A stretch of 64,000 nucleotides of DNA, taken from the NCBI RefSeq assembly GCF_008831285.2, contig NC_045150.1:15189362-15253361 (forward strand), in the 5' to 3' direction. Origin of the DNA: Nymphaea colorata. Lineage: Eukaryota; Streptophyta; Magnoliopsida; Nymphaeales; Nymphaeaceae. Made by a program: the position numbers and the translations under genes. Shown here piece by piece: positions 23,829 through 37,440 of the stretch (position 1 is its first letter; each line of letters begins with the position of its first letter). The notes below the pieces were generated by a model. It saw only the letters and a list, made by a program, of their open reading frames with translations. It was not told the origin of the DNA and searched no databases.

Positions 23829-23856
23829 TTGACCGGCTCAGTTGACACCACGTGTC
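23829..23856. promoter_or_regulatory. W-box and ABRE pair
   Basis: TTGACC (a WRKY site core) at 23829-23834 is followed by TTGACA and by CACGTGTC at 23849-23856, a classic abscisic acid response element. An MYC/bZIP-type ACGTGT also occurs at about 23788. Confidence 0.6.
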
Positions 23857-24120
23857 AGGCATCCAGCTGTGACCGAGTAGCCACTGGCGATAAGGCCGAT
23901 GGGCTTTCGCTCATCGCCTACGTCATCTCTTTTGTCTTCTCCCGGCGTCGGCACATCTCCCTCTCCCTTATTTTTCCTCTTTTTTTTTTTTTTTTTTTTT
24001 GTTTTTGCTCGAAGAGGAAGGGGTGGTTTGGCGGGAGGTGTGGGCTAGGGATCTCGAGGAGGTGACGTGGAGAATGACACACTTCGAGTTGAGGTTTTTG
24101 GGAAGGAACGTCATACGCGC

Positions 24121-24128
24121 TGACGTCA
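24121..24128. promoter_or_regulatory. TGACGTCA bZIP site
   Basis: A perfect 8-bp C-box/CRE palindrome, with further ACGTCA or TGACG cores at about 23918, 24062 and 24108. It lies about 480 bp upstream of the NAC TATA box. Confidence 0.55.
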
Positions 24129-24339
24129 TCGTCCGGCCACCGCCGTCGGGGAAGCTGCCTGGAAGGAGAGAAAGCTGCCTGACCAGTAATCAAGGCTTGT
24201 GATGTCAACGATGTGGAGTGATGCCTAATTACCCGAAAAAGCTGGACGACCTTAGACCTCGTGCAGCCTCCACCCCTACCATCTCCGCCTCTCCCCCAGA
24301 CCCCTCCAACCGACGTCACCACAATATTGCTGTAAAAAG

Positions 24340-25078
24340 ACAAAGTTCTCCCTCTCTCTCTCTTTCTCTCACAAGGTCAAGCAGCATTAGGTTTTTTTTT
24401 TTTCTTTTTTCTTTCTCTCTCTCTCTCAACAACGTCCCGTCGTTTACCTGAACCTACGGTGCGCCGGCAACGTCCCAGGGCTGTAACCCCCCATGCAATC
24501 CTCACGGTTAAACCCTGCATGATTTTTTTAATTCTTTGAAACACATTATACCTGTTGCATTAGGGCATTAATACAATGAAATATATATATAACAAGCTCT
24601 ATCTATAGTCGCAGTGTTAGATTGGAAAAGTAAAGAGTAAGAGCTGTAATTGAATTTAAAGGTGTGATTTGGTGGATCGCTCAACTAGTATTTGCAAAGC
24701 TTGAGGACTTTCGAGGTTAATGGAGCGACTTATATGAAACCAAAAAGAAAAAGAAAAGGACGTCACATCTTTGTCTTCAACATTTTTTTTTTTTTTTTAA
24801 AAAGAAAAACAAAGAAGGGAGGCCATGCGCAGGGTGGAGGGGCACCGACAACCTCCCCTCTACAAAAAATATTACAGAGGGGAGGCCGTCTGCGGCGACA
24901 CTCCAAGAAGGGGAAGGCGGTTGCTGCCCCTGCCTTCAAAAAAAAATTTGCCATTTTCGCACGTCCACATGGGAGAGCACAACTATTTATTTGTTTATTT
25001 TTTTTTAAACGTTGAGCATCCAATGCTAATGCATCAGACGCTCCTCATGTAGCCCAGCCGCTATACACGCGGCTCAGT

Positions 25079-25152
<74 letters not shown>

Positions 25153-27164
25153 GAGAGAGATTACATGTCTTTAGATTCTAATAGGGGGCTTTACTACTTA
25201 ATTTTATAACGTAGCCGGTCACGCAGGCAACATGAAAAAGATGTGATTTGATTCCGTCTGCGTTATGTTCGTGTACCATATTTGGTGAAGTGTGAAGCTA
25301 AGACAAAGGTACACACTATTTATTACCAGGCATAGACGCATATCTAAACCCTATGGGAAAGGGAAATTTAGGAGCTTTGACTGTTTTCTAAGTAGTGGGT
25401 CGTTGTCCTCTCACTCACTAGGAAGAGCAGACTATATGTTAGGAAAATGCATTTAATATTATACTTTTGAACACATGTTATAATGACTATTGTGTACTCA
25501 TTTTATATAACACTATCATTGTAAATGTCCCTATTAGGTTCAATAATTAAATGCTGGAAAAAGTCATACTAAGTTTCTTTAATTAAAAATGTGTCCTTCA
25601 TGCATGCATCTAAAAACATGTCTCAAGAACAAAATGTCCTTTTGATCAAATGCCCTCTTAGTAAGAACTCCGAGTAATGAAATTAGCCAAATAAGCAAAA
25701 ACAATTATTTTTCCAAAATTTATATGGAGTCACTATAATGTTTGAAAAAGTACAAGGTCGTTGTTTTTTCTCAAAAAGCATTAATTTTTTTTTTTCAAGC
25801 ATTTCATCATCTCATTCCTAGATTAACAGGGTTCCCAATATGAAGTTTATCTTTTTAATGTAAAGCACTATTATAACTAGTCATATCTCGGTTGGCATTG
25901 CATCATATGCAAAGTGGTACAACCTGTCAAAGGCTCAAGGGGTTCAGCATAACTGGTTTCGATTCTAATAAGCATCAATTCCTTCCTCGTGCAGTCGACA
26001 TAGCCCTTATCCCTGGCCTGGCTTTTATTCCTCATTGGAAAGAATATATGAAAGCATATACATGGCACAATCTCATCCACGGTGCACGAAACACAAATAC
26101 CTGTTTGTTTGGCACGGTTTCCAATCTAAAAATAGCAACACAATGACTAACACAATAAGAAAATAAACGGAACCCAACATCAATAAATTTCAACTTTCTT
26201 GGCCCTCATTAGCAATTGCAATTTAACATCAAAACTCAATTTCCGTGAGAATTTTTTAAGATCGAAACGTGATCTTAGTTTAGCAAGAGAAAGTGAAATA
26301 GACAGATGTTCTTCACCTTCCAGTAGGGTCGCATCTGGAGATCCTAGCCGGTCACATCAATTTAACATCCAAGTTCGGACTTGGGCATGTGTGAATGAGG
26401 TGGGTGAACACGTCTGTCATCTTGACCACCCGTGTGCCTGTTGTTTGAACTTCAGAATCAAACACTTCGCTAGTGGGAAAAGGAAACGAGGCAGCTTAAG
26501 AAGACCCCACATTGTGTCGCCTCACAGGTCCTTTATCTGACCAAAATGGGTTTCTGTGTTAATTGTTAGTTGATTAGTGAAAGCAACCTAAATGGAAAAA
26601 TTGTGTCATAGTAGCAACTTCTATTGAAAATACAGCAGTACATTAATTTCCAAGTCAAAATAGGTGACCATTAGTATTACTATTCCCCCTTATCTCCTTT
26701 TCGTTCTAACTGTTTAGCAGACGGGTAGAATTTTCAAGGGCGGCGGTTGATATTTGCTGAAGTTGATGGAAGCCTTGTGGCGATATTGTTAATGGATTGG
26801 ATTTAAATGGGATATTCCGCTAAAATATTAAAAAAAAAATTGGATGTCAAATTTAACATTCAATTAAGATACCTGATCAGATTCGATTATAAAAAATGAC
26901 CTCCAATGAAATTCGGATTTTCATTCGGTTTGAAATAAATATATGAGGATTTGAATTCAGTTTCAAATGAATATACTATATTCAATATCTACACATGCTC
27001 AACGTTGGTTTTTAGCATAAGATAGTGCGATTCAGGTTCAATTATATGATACAAACTTTTCTTCATTCATATTCGAATCTGAGTTTATGAACTTTTAAAA
27101 GGTAAATCTGATTCCAACCCTAATGTTTTGACATCCCTAGGGCCTTGTATTATATTATAAAAGA

Positions 27165-27168
<4 letters not shown>
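24340..27168. other. intergenic, repeat remnants, no gene seen
   Basis: Contains CT and poly-T tracts, a (TA)n run (25083-25148) and a GC-richer patch at 24820-24960 bounded by poly-A/T. At 26830-27140 there is a decayed repeat with recurring ATTCGGATT and TTTCAAATGAATAT blocks. Short frames have no recognisable domain. Confidence 0.5.
25083..25148. repeat. (TA)n microsatellite
   Basis: About 33 uninterrupted TA units. Confidence 0.97.

Positions 27169-27208
<40 letters not shown>
27169..27208. repeat. (TA)n microsatellite
   Basis: About 20 TA units. Confidence 0.95.
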
Positions 27209-27210
<2 letters not shown>

Positions 27211-30200
27211 TCTCAACAGTCGCATGGCTTTTTGAAAGAGAAGCTACACTTGGGTGGAGGAACTTTATTGTTCCCCTCGTGTTACCCCGAGGCAACTCCC
27301 CTCGCTTCCAAAGGTCACGTAGCATGCATGAGCAAGAACAATAAGTGGACGAATTCCCAAGCTCCCAAGACATATAACTATAACCATAATAACACTCGCA
27401 ACAGTACTCAAACAAATGTAGATGCATCTCACTTTGGACTATGCGGGTTGAACCAATTCCATGCCACGTGAACCAATCCCATGCTTACCTTAACTCAGTT
27501 GGATCAATTAATGAGTTGAACATGAGACAAAGCCACATGGGGCAGATATTTTTGAGATGTCAAAACCTCTTCTTTTACTTTACTTTATGAAACTGTACAT
27601 CTATAAACTGGAGTGTCATGCATCTATTGTTTGCAATACAAATGAATAAAACCTACATGAGTCAAACTGACAACAAGACTTTTATCAACACGTCAGCTCG
27701 ACCAGCTGTGTTATCTCACCTCGAGAAGAGCAAAAGCCAATTGATGAGCTAAGCTCAAACAAGTTGGGTTTGTTTAATCGTTAGTGAACTTGAACATGTC
27801 ATGTTTTGTTCGATCAGCCGCAATATTTAATCAAATAAAAAAAAAGAAAATGTAGATGTATATGCTACCTGTAAAGATATTAAAAAAGAACGAAAAATAA
27901 GTATTTATAAAAAGCTTAGGACCATGAACGGAGTTGGTGGGGGAATGTGAACGTGGAGCTAGCGGAGTGGGGCGACGATTGATGTACCGGCTGCCGGGTA
28001 GTTGAAACCGTCGATTAAGACAAGTTGAGCGTAGAGGCATGGAAGGGGCAGGGCTAGCTACCTACCAAATTGTGAACCCCACCGTGAGGTCGGTAGGTGC
28101 GGGCTCATGACAAATATTTTTTTCAAAGTATCTTTTCAATTTTTAACAAATAAAATAAAATAATTCCATGAAAAAGTTGCAGCCTCTCTTGTCTCTCGTG
28201 TCCAAATAATTGAATCAAGTTGGAGTAGAATAAAAGATGCTGTGTGACCTCGTGATGTCAACTTGTTTATATCTTCAATTTCTTTTTACTTTTCAATGCC
28301 TTAAATAGGTTTTTTAAATTTGTCTGTGTGGCATAATTGAATTTATTTTTCTGAAGATGACGACACCCTATGTCGCCCGATTGGTTGAATAACATACCCT
28401 TGAATCTAGGATGCCACTACATGCACATTTTGTTGAATTTTCGTATTAATTTAATTTTTTATTTCCTATTTTTCATTTTTTTATATAAGAAAATATAGTT
28501 TTTTTCTTACTGATTCTAAAACTGATTTGGATTTAGATTGGATTCTCTTTGGTTGCTTCGAGTTAAGCGAGGTAAGAGTTTAATAATTTAAGCGGGTTTT
28601 GTAACATAAATTTCTTGGATAATGCCTAGCCCTAACTTGCCTAATAAAGAACTATCATAAAAAATTTAATAAATAAAATGAACTTTGGGCTGCTTAGTTG
28701 GGTCGTGTGCAAAGAATTAAGCAATTACCATGTTGATTGTGAGGGAAAAAAAATAGCTTTTTTTCTACCACATTAGTTGGATAAATGTGAACTTCTATAA
28801 ATTATGAAAATAAAAAGATCTTTAGATTTGAATAAAACATTAAGGGTTCTCCACTAGAAGAGAAAGGTTTCGTGGGCTGACTCTTCGGTCTTGGTTCAGA
28901 CATCACTAGACATGAGTTTGAACAGAAAAGGAGCAAAGACTTTTTTCTTTTAAAGGGTCCAACAGGAGGCGCATTTGCAAGTTATCGGTCTTTATAGGAA
29001 GAGTACAAGAAGCCCCCTTCCTATAACCAGTTGTGAAGTTATGTTCTGGCAGTTGTTAGCAATTGCCCACACTAGTTTACAAATTTTGTTTTATTTATGT
29101 ATTGATGCTTCATTATTTTTTTATGAAAGTGTTTCACATGGGCCAATAGAAGTACGAAATTGCCAAACAATTAGGTGATTTTTTAGAACATACAATTGCC
29201 AAACAATTAGGTTATGTTTCATTGATTGATTGTTGATATTTTTATGATACTTTGAAGTCTGAAAGGGAAGATAGGCATGACATGAGAAAGAAGACTAAAC
29301 TTAAGTGCTGTCACACGTATTGCAAATTAAGCAACAAAACTTATGCGCTCACATTCAATAGGTATGGTCGTAGTCAACCGATCAATCCTTTATTTGATTG
29401 CTTATACATGAGAATATTTCATACCACATCTAAAGTTTTCAAATTAAGTGAACAAATTAATCAAGGGGCAAAATGTAAATATAGTCGAGTTAAGTTTTCT
29501 TTTTTTTTTTTCCCTGAATTGGGTATTGGATACTTAAGGTATAGTTTGCTACGAGAGTCAAAGTTCCGGAATATCAATTCCAGAATTTTTATTATGGAAT
29601 TAGGAGAATAGAAAATAAGGGAGAATTGAAAATAAGATGTCACTTTCCATGTCTGCTTTCTGTTTAGTTTCTTGAAATGAGTTTTTCTGGAATGAACTTC
29701 CCGCATTTGATGGGCATGCAAGGACAGAAATAGGAACTGATTGGATGAAAATCATTTTTTATTTTTTATTTTTATAAAGAGTTGTGCGGCGTTGCTGTAA
29801 TTCCTTTATTTGAAAATTTTCTAGAAAACTGGGGGCCTAAGAGAATTTCTTTCAATGGGGTTTGAAAACCCGTGTAGCTTTTTTTTTATTTTTCAGTTTG
29901 TTCTTGGTTTGCTCTATCATCTTCGTTTGTCCTTGTTTCTGCCTCTTCTGTCTTTTTGCCTTTGCAACAAAAAACTGTAATTTCAGTGTCCATTGAAGTT
30001 TAGGTGTGTTGTCTAATTTTCACTAAACTTTAGGTGCCTTTTGAAAATTTCCACATAAAATATATATAGTGAAAAGGAATGGTGTCAAAGAGGGAACAGG
30101 ATTGATGGTGGATGTTGTCGCACACCAAAATGGAACGACACAAAGTCATTTTTAAATTAGCCGTTTAGCAAACAGAAATTATTAAAAAATTCCTTTGGCA

Positions 30201-30954
30201 ATTCTTAAATGGTAACCGTAGTGCAATTACGAACTTTTAAAAAATGCAAGAAAAGGTTTCTTTATTTTAATATTCAAAACAATGTGTTATATATATATAT
30301 ATATATATCGAAGCTTTCCTTAAATAAAGAGCAGTACCAAAAATAGTAGGTTGTGGCCCTCTAACACTAATATTACATTTTTACACTTTAACAATCGGCT
30401 GTACGTGTGTATTTGCTCCATGTCTTAAAAAAGATTGAAATAACGAAAAGTAGCTGCACAACCTTTAAAAGTCGAGAAATTTTTTTTTTTCTTCTGGCAG
30501 AGGTAACACATTCAAAAGCACCCTAAACTGAACTTTTACTAGACATGATGTGAATTCAGAAAATGTACAAACGATAATAAGTTTTTTTTTAATGAAATTT
30601 TTAGAAGAGTGGGCAAGTGCTGTCTGCGCGTGGGCGAAACAGGAATTTGCTCAAAATATAATGGGAGAGGGAGAAAGAGAGGACTATTACATATAGAAAT
30701 TAAATAAATTAAAAGATAAATGCGGAGAATATTTTGTTGCAGTGGGGTAGTTTTTGTACAAAGAGATTCTAGAATCGACCATGCGCTTAAATGACCTGGA
30801 TGCCCCTGCAAAAACATTACTCGTACTCTAATATTATATATAACGGAAACATGGCTCGGCTATTAAAATATAAAAGCTACCAGATAGGTGCCGGAAATTT
30901 TCAATGTCACCCGTACACATGTTATTCGGAGAAAAAAGCAACTTGGGGTGCTAT

Positions 30955-31046
30955 GCCCTTTCACCTCATGAAAGAGTGCAATCACCTGACGCCACGTGGT
31001 GCCTTCGGTTGCTTGGCAGCTAGTAATTGCATCCAGGTGAAAGGGC
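30955..31046. repeat. short inverted repeat
   Basis: GCCCTTTCACCT (30955-30966) and AGGTGAAAGGGC (31035-31046) are a perfect 12-bp pair. An inner TGCAAT/ATTGCA pair lies between them. The loop contains CCACGTGG. Confidence 0.6.
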
Positions 31047-31652
31047 TTTACACATAACCTACTTGCTTGCACTACAGAAGAATATTAATTTTTGATATAT
31101 AACGAAAAAATTCCTCAAACAAAACATCTTACTGAAGCTTGCACCAACCCAAACACCCATCTCCGTAAGCGAGTACGGGGACATGGTTATATGCGTACAG
31201 CTTAGCACGGCTGTATTTTGAAACTTAAAAGCTTATATTTTCAAATTTAATTTTTTTTAATTTTGGTTTTTCACTTCTCTTTTGTTTTCCTTTCATCTAG
31301 ATTCCATATTTTCCACTTATTATTCTTTAATTTTGAGAATCATTGTGCATTATTATTTATATAATATATATATATATATATTTAATATGTACATTGCCAA
31401 ATCCCACGCCTAGATTTTATAAAATCACTGTACTTCTACATGTGTTGTCAATACCCAATCTCGTACCAGTAACCATGAACATGTGACTTAGTTTATAAGG
31501 AATTACCCTTACTTTAATGAATGGAAGATATATTTTCCCTTAAAAGGGGTATTTTTGGTATTTTGTATTTTTTATATGGAAAATAATGTTTTAGATCATA
31601 GCTTTTGAAAAATTCTCTTAAAAGTCAAGCGCCTATTTTTGCTAATGTGGTG

Positions 31653-31654
<2 letters not shown>

Positions 31655-31688
<34 letters not shown>
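31655..31688. repeat. (TA)n microsatellite
   Basis: About 17 TA units. Confidence 0.95.
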
Positions 31689-31690
<2 letters not shown>

Positions 31691-33579
31691 ACTTGGGTAA
31701 GAGACAAAAAATAGACCCATCAAATTTACTTATTAACAGTGGGAAAATAAATTCTACTGTCTAAGGAAATGATTGTACAACAAATAAAAATAATATGACA
31801 CTTAAGTGGGTACTGCCAATTACTTGAATTACACAAATTTGAAAGTAAACTGTTGTAAAGGTATAAAAACTTGTAAATATAAATTAGTAACTATCTTAAA
31901 ACAGTAACAAGCATGAAATTTAGCGTAAAGCTAAATCTAGTCCTCAATTACACTAAAATTCTGTAAATTATATAAGATAATTGTCTAATCTATGCAACTA
32001 TAACACAAACTACATTTAAAATTTAAAACTTAGTAAACAATTAAGGAGACTACATACTATAAACCCGAAATTGCAGTAAAAAACAGTCCACATGACTAAA
32101 GTAGCTATGTCTAATGATTAAAATCTAATTTTGTCTAAAAACTCATTGAAACAAAAAGTAACTATTTTTCTTACCATTGCTACAAAATAAATTACAAAAA
32201 ATGCAGCAAAACAAAGGTACAACGCGTATGCACTACACTTAGAACATGAAAGATAGTAAGTAGCAGTCCGCAATCTTAATTTCACCATGATTAATGATTA
32301 ACAACTAACTTTTACCTAAAAGCCGAATGGAAGATAAATATTGAATAAAAACAAGAAAACAAGACTTTAAAGTGCACACTACAGTTAACTGTCATAAATT
32401 AGGTCTACACTAACCAGCATTCTAGTAAAACTACTTATTAGTGGTTCTCCACTTAGCATGTACTAGACTATGTATAATACAACCTTTTAGAGTCAAACTA
32501 AACTATATCCATGAAGTAAACACCTATTCTATACTGCTGCTACAGAAATTCTTGTAAAAAGACAATATAAATCAGCTTAAAAAGCAAAGGAAAATGTAAA
32601 CGTAAACTACCTCTAGTGTACAACATGATTAAACAGCTAAAATATAGACATGATGCTACTTAACCTACAGAATTATTAAAATCAACAAAAAAAAAAACTC
32701 AGTTGCAGCCAAATGCCAATGTCATTTATTGCTGCGACCTTGACTGCAACCCGGTATACTATAATATGACTATATCACCTATACTATGATATCCTATACT
32801 ACAAGTTTAACAAAAAAACTTATCAACGTGAACACTAAGGATATTAACACACAAACTACTACTACGAGAACCATTTCAAACTATAACATGAAAATCATCA
32901 TATCAGAATTAAACATTCAACCAGCTCTAATGACTAAGATACTAGTTTTATCTATCCTAAAGCAAGATAAATATCTATTGCATCAAAAACTAGCAAGGAT
33001 CGGTCTGAATCAGTCTGCCAGCAGCAACTGGATCTCCAACAAGCTTAACTGCAGTAACACTTACTAGGAAAATCAAAATCCTCAATTTTAGTAGACTATA
33101 AACTAACTAGTTAACGAAATTCAGTAATAAACAATTAATCGATCATATTCTACATCAAAATTACAAAGCATGAACCTTGAAAATCTCACGAAATTAGTGG
33201 AAAACAATGAGGAAAGGCTGTTGAATGCAGCCAACAGCCTCACGAATAGCTAGAGAATCGCCGTCTACAAAACCCCCCAAATTCTACTATCTAAAACACT
33301 AATAAATCAATAAAAAATAACACATAATCATTTAATCTACTTATGTATGCATAAAAACATAGAAAATAAGGACTGAGCATGTTCTCCAATGCAACTCTCC
33401 AATGCAACAATGGAGGACAAATGGAGGACACCTTTAAGAAACCCTACTAAAGGCGACCTGGATCAAAAAATCCAAAGAAGAAGAAACTAAGAAGACTACC
33501 ACTTTATAGAGTTCATCGGAATAGAGGAGAATTAAATGGCAATAGTTAACCTAGAGGACTTAAAATCTCAACAAACAAC

Positions 33580-36425
33580 ATTTCTCCCCACTACGCAAGT
33601 TGAAAAGGCTTCCATTCCTTCCACTTTACCGGCTTCAATAACTTTCTTTAACCTATTTCTCCATGTAGTAGGAGCCGAGATGAAACACACTCTTTGGTTT
33701 GGATCTAGTTAAAGTTATAACCTACAAATTATTCAGTAGACCAGGCAAGGCCGTGATCTAAGAGGTGCAAACTCATTCTACCTTGACACTGCTCTTTATA
33801 AGAAATGACTATAACCATCTTTTGGGAGCCATTTTGAAAATGCAAAATGGAACCAGAGGCCCATCTCCCTTTTGTGTTTCTACATCCACATTGTAGAATC
33901 AACCAACAAACAAAAATCTGCCCAGAGTTTAGAAAAAATGCACCTTTTATCTTTTGTTGAGCCAGAATGAACTTGCTCATTCATTTTTTTCCATTTCATC
34001 TAGAAAATCATAGGAAAGAGGAGGCACCACCCATTTTTATTCTAGCCACTACCAATTTTTTTCAACATCCACTAATCAAATTCTTCGTTCAGTGAATTAA
34101 AAATCGGATTACACTAACATTAAACTTCTTACCAACTGACTTTTTAAAGTAGGTAGAAAATTCACATGCCCTAAACAAGTGAAATAAAGATTCTTCATTC
34201 TTTTCCCACAGAGCACACCTACTGGTCATAGAAAACCCGAACTGTTTGAGCTTATCTTGTGTCAAAATTTTCCCTTCAAGAACTCAGAAACAACACCACA
34301 TTTCACGTGGAAGAGCTTTACTATTCCATAAAGATTTACGCCATTCTAAACATGGAAGTTTCACACTGATTTTTTCATTAAAATTTATAGATTTCATTTC
34401 AGTTAGATTACTAGAACCTCAAAGAAGATTGTCTTCAAAGATCAAATTGGAGGAGACAACGACACTGGAAATCCAGATTGACCTTAAGATGGGACAGGTC
34501 ATTGTTTCTGAAAGTCAACAGCATGTCCCTCACATTCCATGTCAAGAAGTGATCAGGACATCAGTTACGTCTAGAATGACTGATATAGAATAGAATACCC
34601 CATCCCCACTTATCGAACTAGAAATTCACTTTAGTTCCATATCCCACATGCCATTGGATTAAGTGGGGAACTTCTTGCCAGCTCCCAATGTACCTTTTTA
34701 GATCCAAGACATCTTGGAGGTTTTCCTAGATGTCCACAAGCTATCACAAGTTAGGTACTTTGAGGTCACATAAGAAGACCATAAAGAATCTTCAAACACC
34801 AACTTTTTCGCAAGAGAAAGTAGACAAGCTGCATTGAAGGTTCAGAAGTTGATGAAGCCAGCTCCCCATTCTTCAACTGAACAACACAATTGACTCCAAC
34901 TTATAGCATGCAAACATTTACTTCCTTCCTGATCTCCTCAGAAAAAAGATGACAAATTCTAGAAAGCTCCCTTACAATAAGATTAGGAATTATGAAACAA
35001 CTCATCCAATATCCTATGATAGTTTTTATGACATGCTTAATTAAACAAGACCTACCTGAAAAAGACAATAGCCTGCTTTTCCAAAGGGCCAGTTTCTAAA
35101 GGAACTTCTCCTTTAAGGGTCACAAAATTAAGAAAGAGGAGGACTGGCAAAGAGAGGAACCCCCAAGTAGATAATCAACAAGTGCATGATTTCCAACCCA
35201 ATAATTGTTCAACAACTTAATGAGATACCACATGAAAAATAATAAAACAAAATTTGAATATGTTAATTTTTAGACTTGCATTTATCTCAAATTTGGCAAA
35301 AACCATTTTGATTGTCATAATGGACCCCCGCTCACTATGGAACAAAGAATGATATCGTCAACAAAGAAAACTACGGGTTGGATATGAACATTACTAATAA
35401 CTCTTGGGACACTAATGGAAGCTCTTCCTTTTTGCCACTTAAGGTTTCTATCTAACGTTTCCATCACAAGAATAAATAGGAAGGGAGAAATCAGATTACC
35501 TGTCACAGACAATGTTGAGTTGAGAAGAAATATCTGTCTTTATCATTTAAAACAACTGCAATAGTAGGAGTGAAAATACATAAAAGTACACGATTAACCG
35601 AGTCTTCAAAAAAATTGAAGTGTAATAGAGTGGTTCTAAGAAAATTTCATTCTATTCTATCATAAGCCTTCCTTAAGTCCATCAACATAAGAAGAGAACC
35701 TTCGTCACTTCTGGCCATACTATCCACAGGTTCATAAATATACAAAATTTGGTTTTGAATGAATCTTTTCGAGACAAAAGTCCCCTGCTCAACACCAATA
35801 ATTCTGCAAATAATGTTCTTCATATGGCATATCATTAGCTTCATCATAATTTTGTTTAGATTTTTACATAAGGCAATGGGGTGCATGTCCAAAAAATTCC
35901 TTGCTATTGAAAATTTGGGGATAAGGAAGATGTGAGTTCTATTGATACTAGATACCAGCTTTCTAGATTATGGACTAAGGGTCTTTCCACTCGCCATTTT
36001 CCACTCGCCATACTCAACACCTCCCATTGCACTTCATCTCTAGTGGCAGGGCTGGACAAAACAGCATTATCAGGTTGAGTCACTAACGGGCCATCATCAA
36101 GGGAGCCCAAGAGCACTTTGTTTCAAAGGGAGCTATAATATAAATCCACAAAATAATCTATACACATCAAAAACATTTTTTGAGGGTTTGAAGGACATAA
36201 ACCCCTCCACTCCAGCTCTACGATTTTGCATTTTTGTTTGTTTATTGACAATGCCGTTTTGGAAGAAGGAGGTGTTATGATCCCACTTAGCAAGCCATTT
36301 AGCTCTATAATTTTGTTTCTAAAAGAGTTCCTCATCAAGAATGCATGACTCCTGCCCTTTTCAAAGAGTTTATTCACAATCACATTTACGACTCTCAAAG
36401 ATAGAGAAACACAACATTTTTTCAA
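33580..36425 (-). pseudogene. LINE ORF2 (reverse transcriptase and zf-RVT), decayed
   Basis: Blocks in the L1 order appear on the minus strand in several frames. DNAVLSSPATRDEVQWEVLS is the pre-polymerase linker, and HPIALCKNLNKIMMKL with VEQGTFVSKRF and MDLRKAYDRIE are RT blocks 1-3. GNLISPFLFILVMETL is followed by the catalytic FFVDDIIL (about 35345-35368), and SFSGRSCLIKHVIKTIIGYW is the thumb. The terminal zinc region reads KNEESLFHLFRACEF near 34165-34200, with its second Cys lost. Many stops and shifts separate these blocks. The endonuclease domain that should precede RT is not visible at 36430-37260. Direction and content match ORF1 at 44297-45415, which suggests both were one element. 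Confidence 0.8.
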
Positions 36426-37440
36426 ATTCCAAATTTTTCCATTTAATTGGTGAAGGCAATTCCAAAAATGTCAATCATGCTTCACTTTCTAGAAGTTCTA
36501 CAAACAAATACAAGAATTCTATGGTAACTTGCGTTATCTGTCTCATCTTCTTTAATAATGAAAAACACATAATGAACTTTTGCATAGTTCTTCTTTTCAA
36601 AAAGTGGGGACACGTCAAAGACCATTATAGATCCATAGCAATGGTAGCATTGACATTCATTTACAGAGGATTGACCAAATTTTTAATCAGGAATGCACAC
36701 TTGATTGAAGGATGTGTCTTCATGTTATAATCATGGTTCTACAAACACGTGGGGCCACAATCATATCATTTTTAAAACATCGATGACCAGTTTTCTATTG
36801 TGGAGCTCTATTGTGGGAAGATAGATGACGTGAACGACTCTACCATCATATGGGCTTTTTTGATCAAGAAGTCATGAAGTCAAGATATACCTACAATCTA
36901 GTTAAAGGAAGTCTTTTGTTGGGACTATTTTTCACAGTTGACTACCATCCAGACCGTCCATCAGACAACTCACACAACATCAAAGACATGCCTACAAAAT
37001 TGAATCAGAAGGAGACATTGTGGAGTGTAAGCTGGATGCTGAAGAGTGGTTCGAAATATACACTTGCACCCAACAACATTGGGAAACATTTGCCCGCTTG
37101 TACCTTATCCTTAGTCTAAGCATGAGTTCGAAATACGTAAAATGGTGGAATGAAATCTGCCCATCTATCCTTCTATCATAGATCATCAAGTTTAGTTCAT
37201 ATGATATAGTCAACCAACTCAAATTGAGTCAAGTTTTGCCAAGTATAGTCAATCATTGTCATTGTCTTGTCAATGTCATTTTCCTCGCAGTATGCAATAA
37301 AAATTTACCATTTTCTTCAATTTGTCATTTGTGCTCTCATCAAATCAAATCCTAACATCTTCAATTTTTCTTCTTACAAGATGTACATCTCATTTGTGTT
37401 GGAGACTAGTCGCCAACAAAGAAAGAGAATTGAGATAGAA

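Larger units (their letters stand above)
27209..33570. other. AT-rich intergenic DNA
   Basis: No frame has domain character. From about 31720 to 33500 the plus strand is strikingly poor in G and rich in A and C, with the dense stops expected of non-coding DNA. Because it lies downstream of the minus-strand LINE ORF2, part of it could be LINE 3' flank, but no tail was identified. Confidence 0.45.

Noticed and set aside
22753-24343. Frames on both strands across the NAC gene and its promoter
   Set aside because: Shadows of GC-rich NAC exons and promoter DNA. The spliced minus-strand model explains the region.
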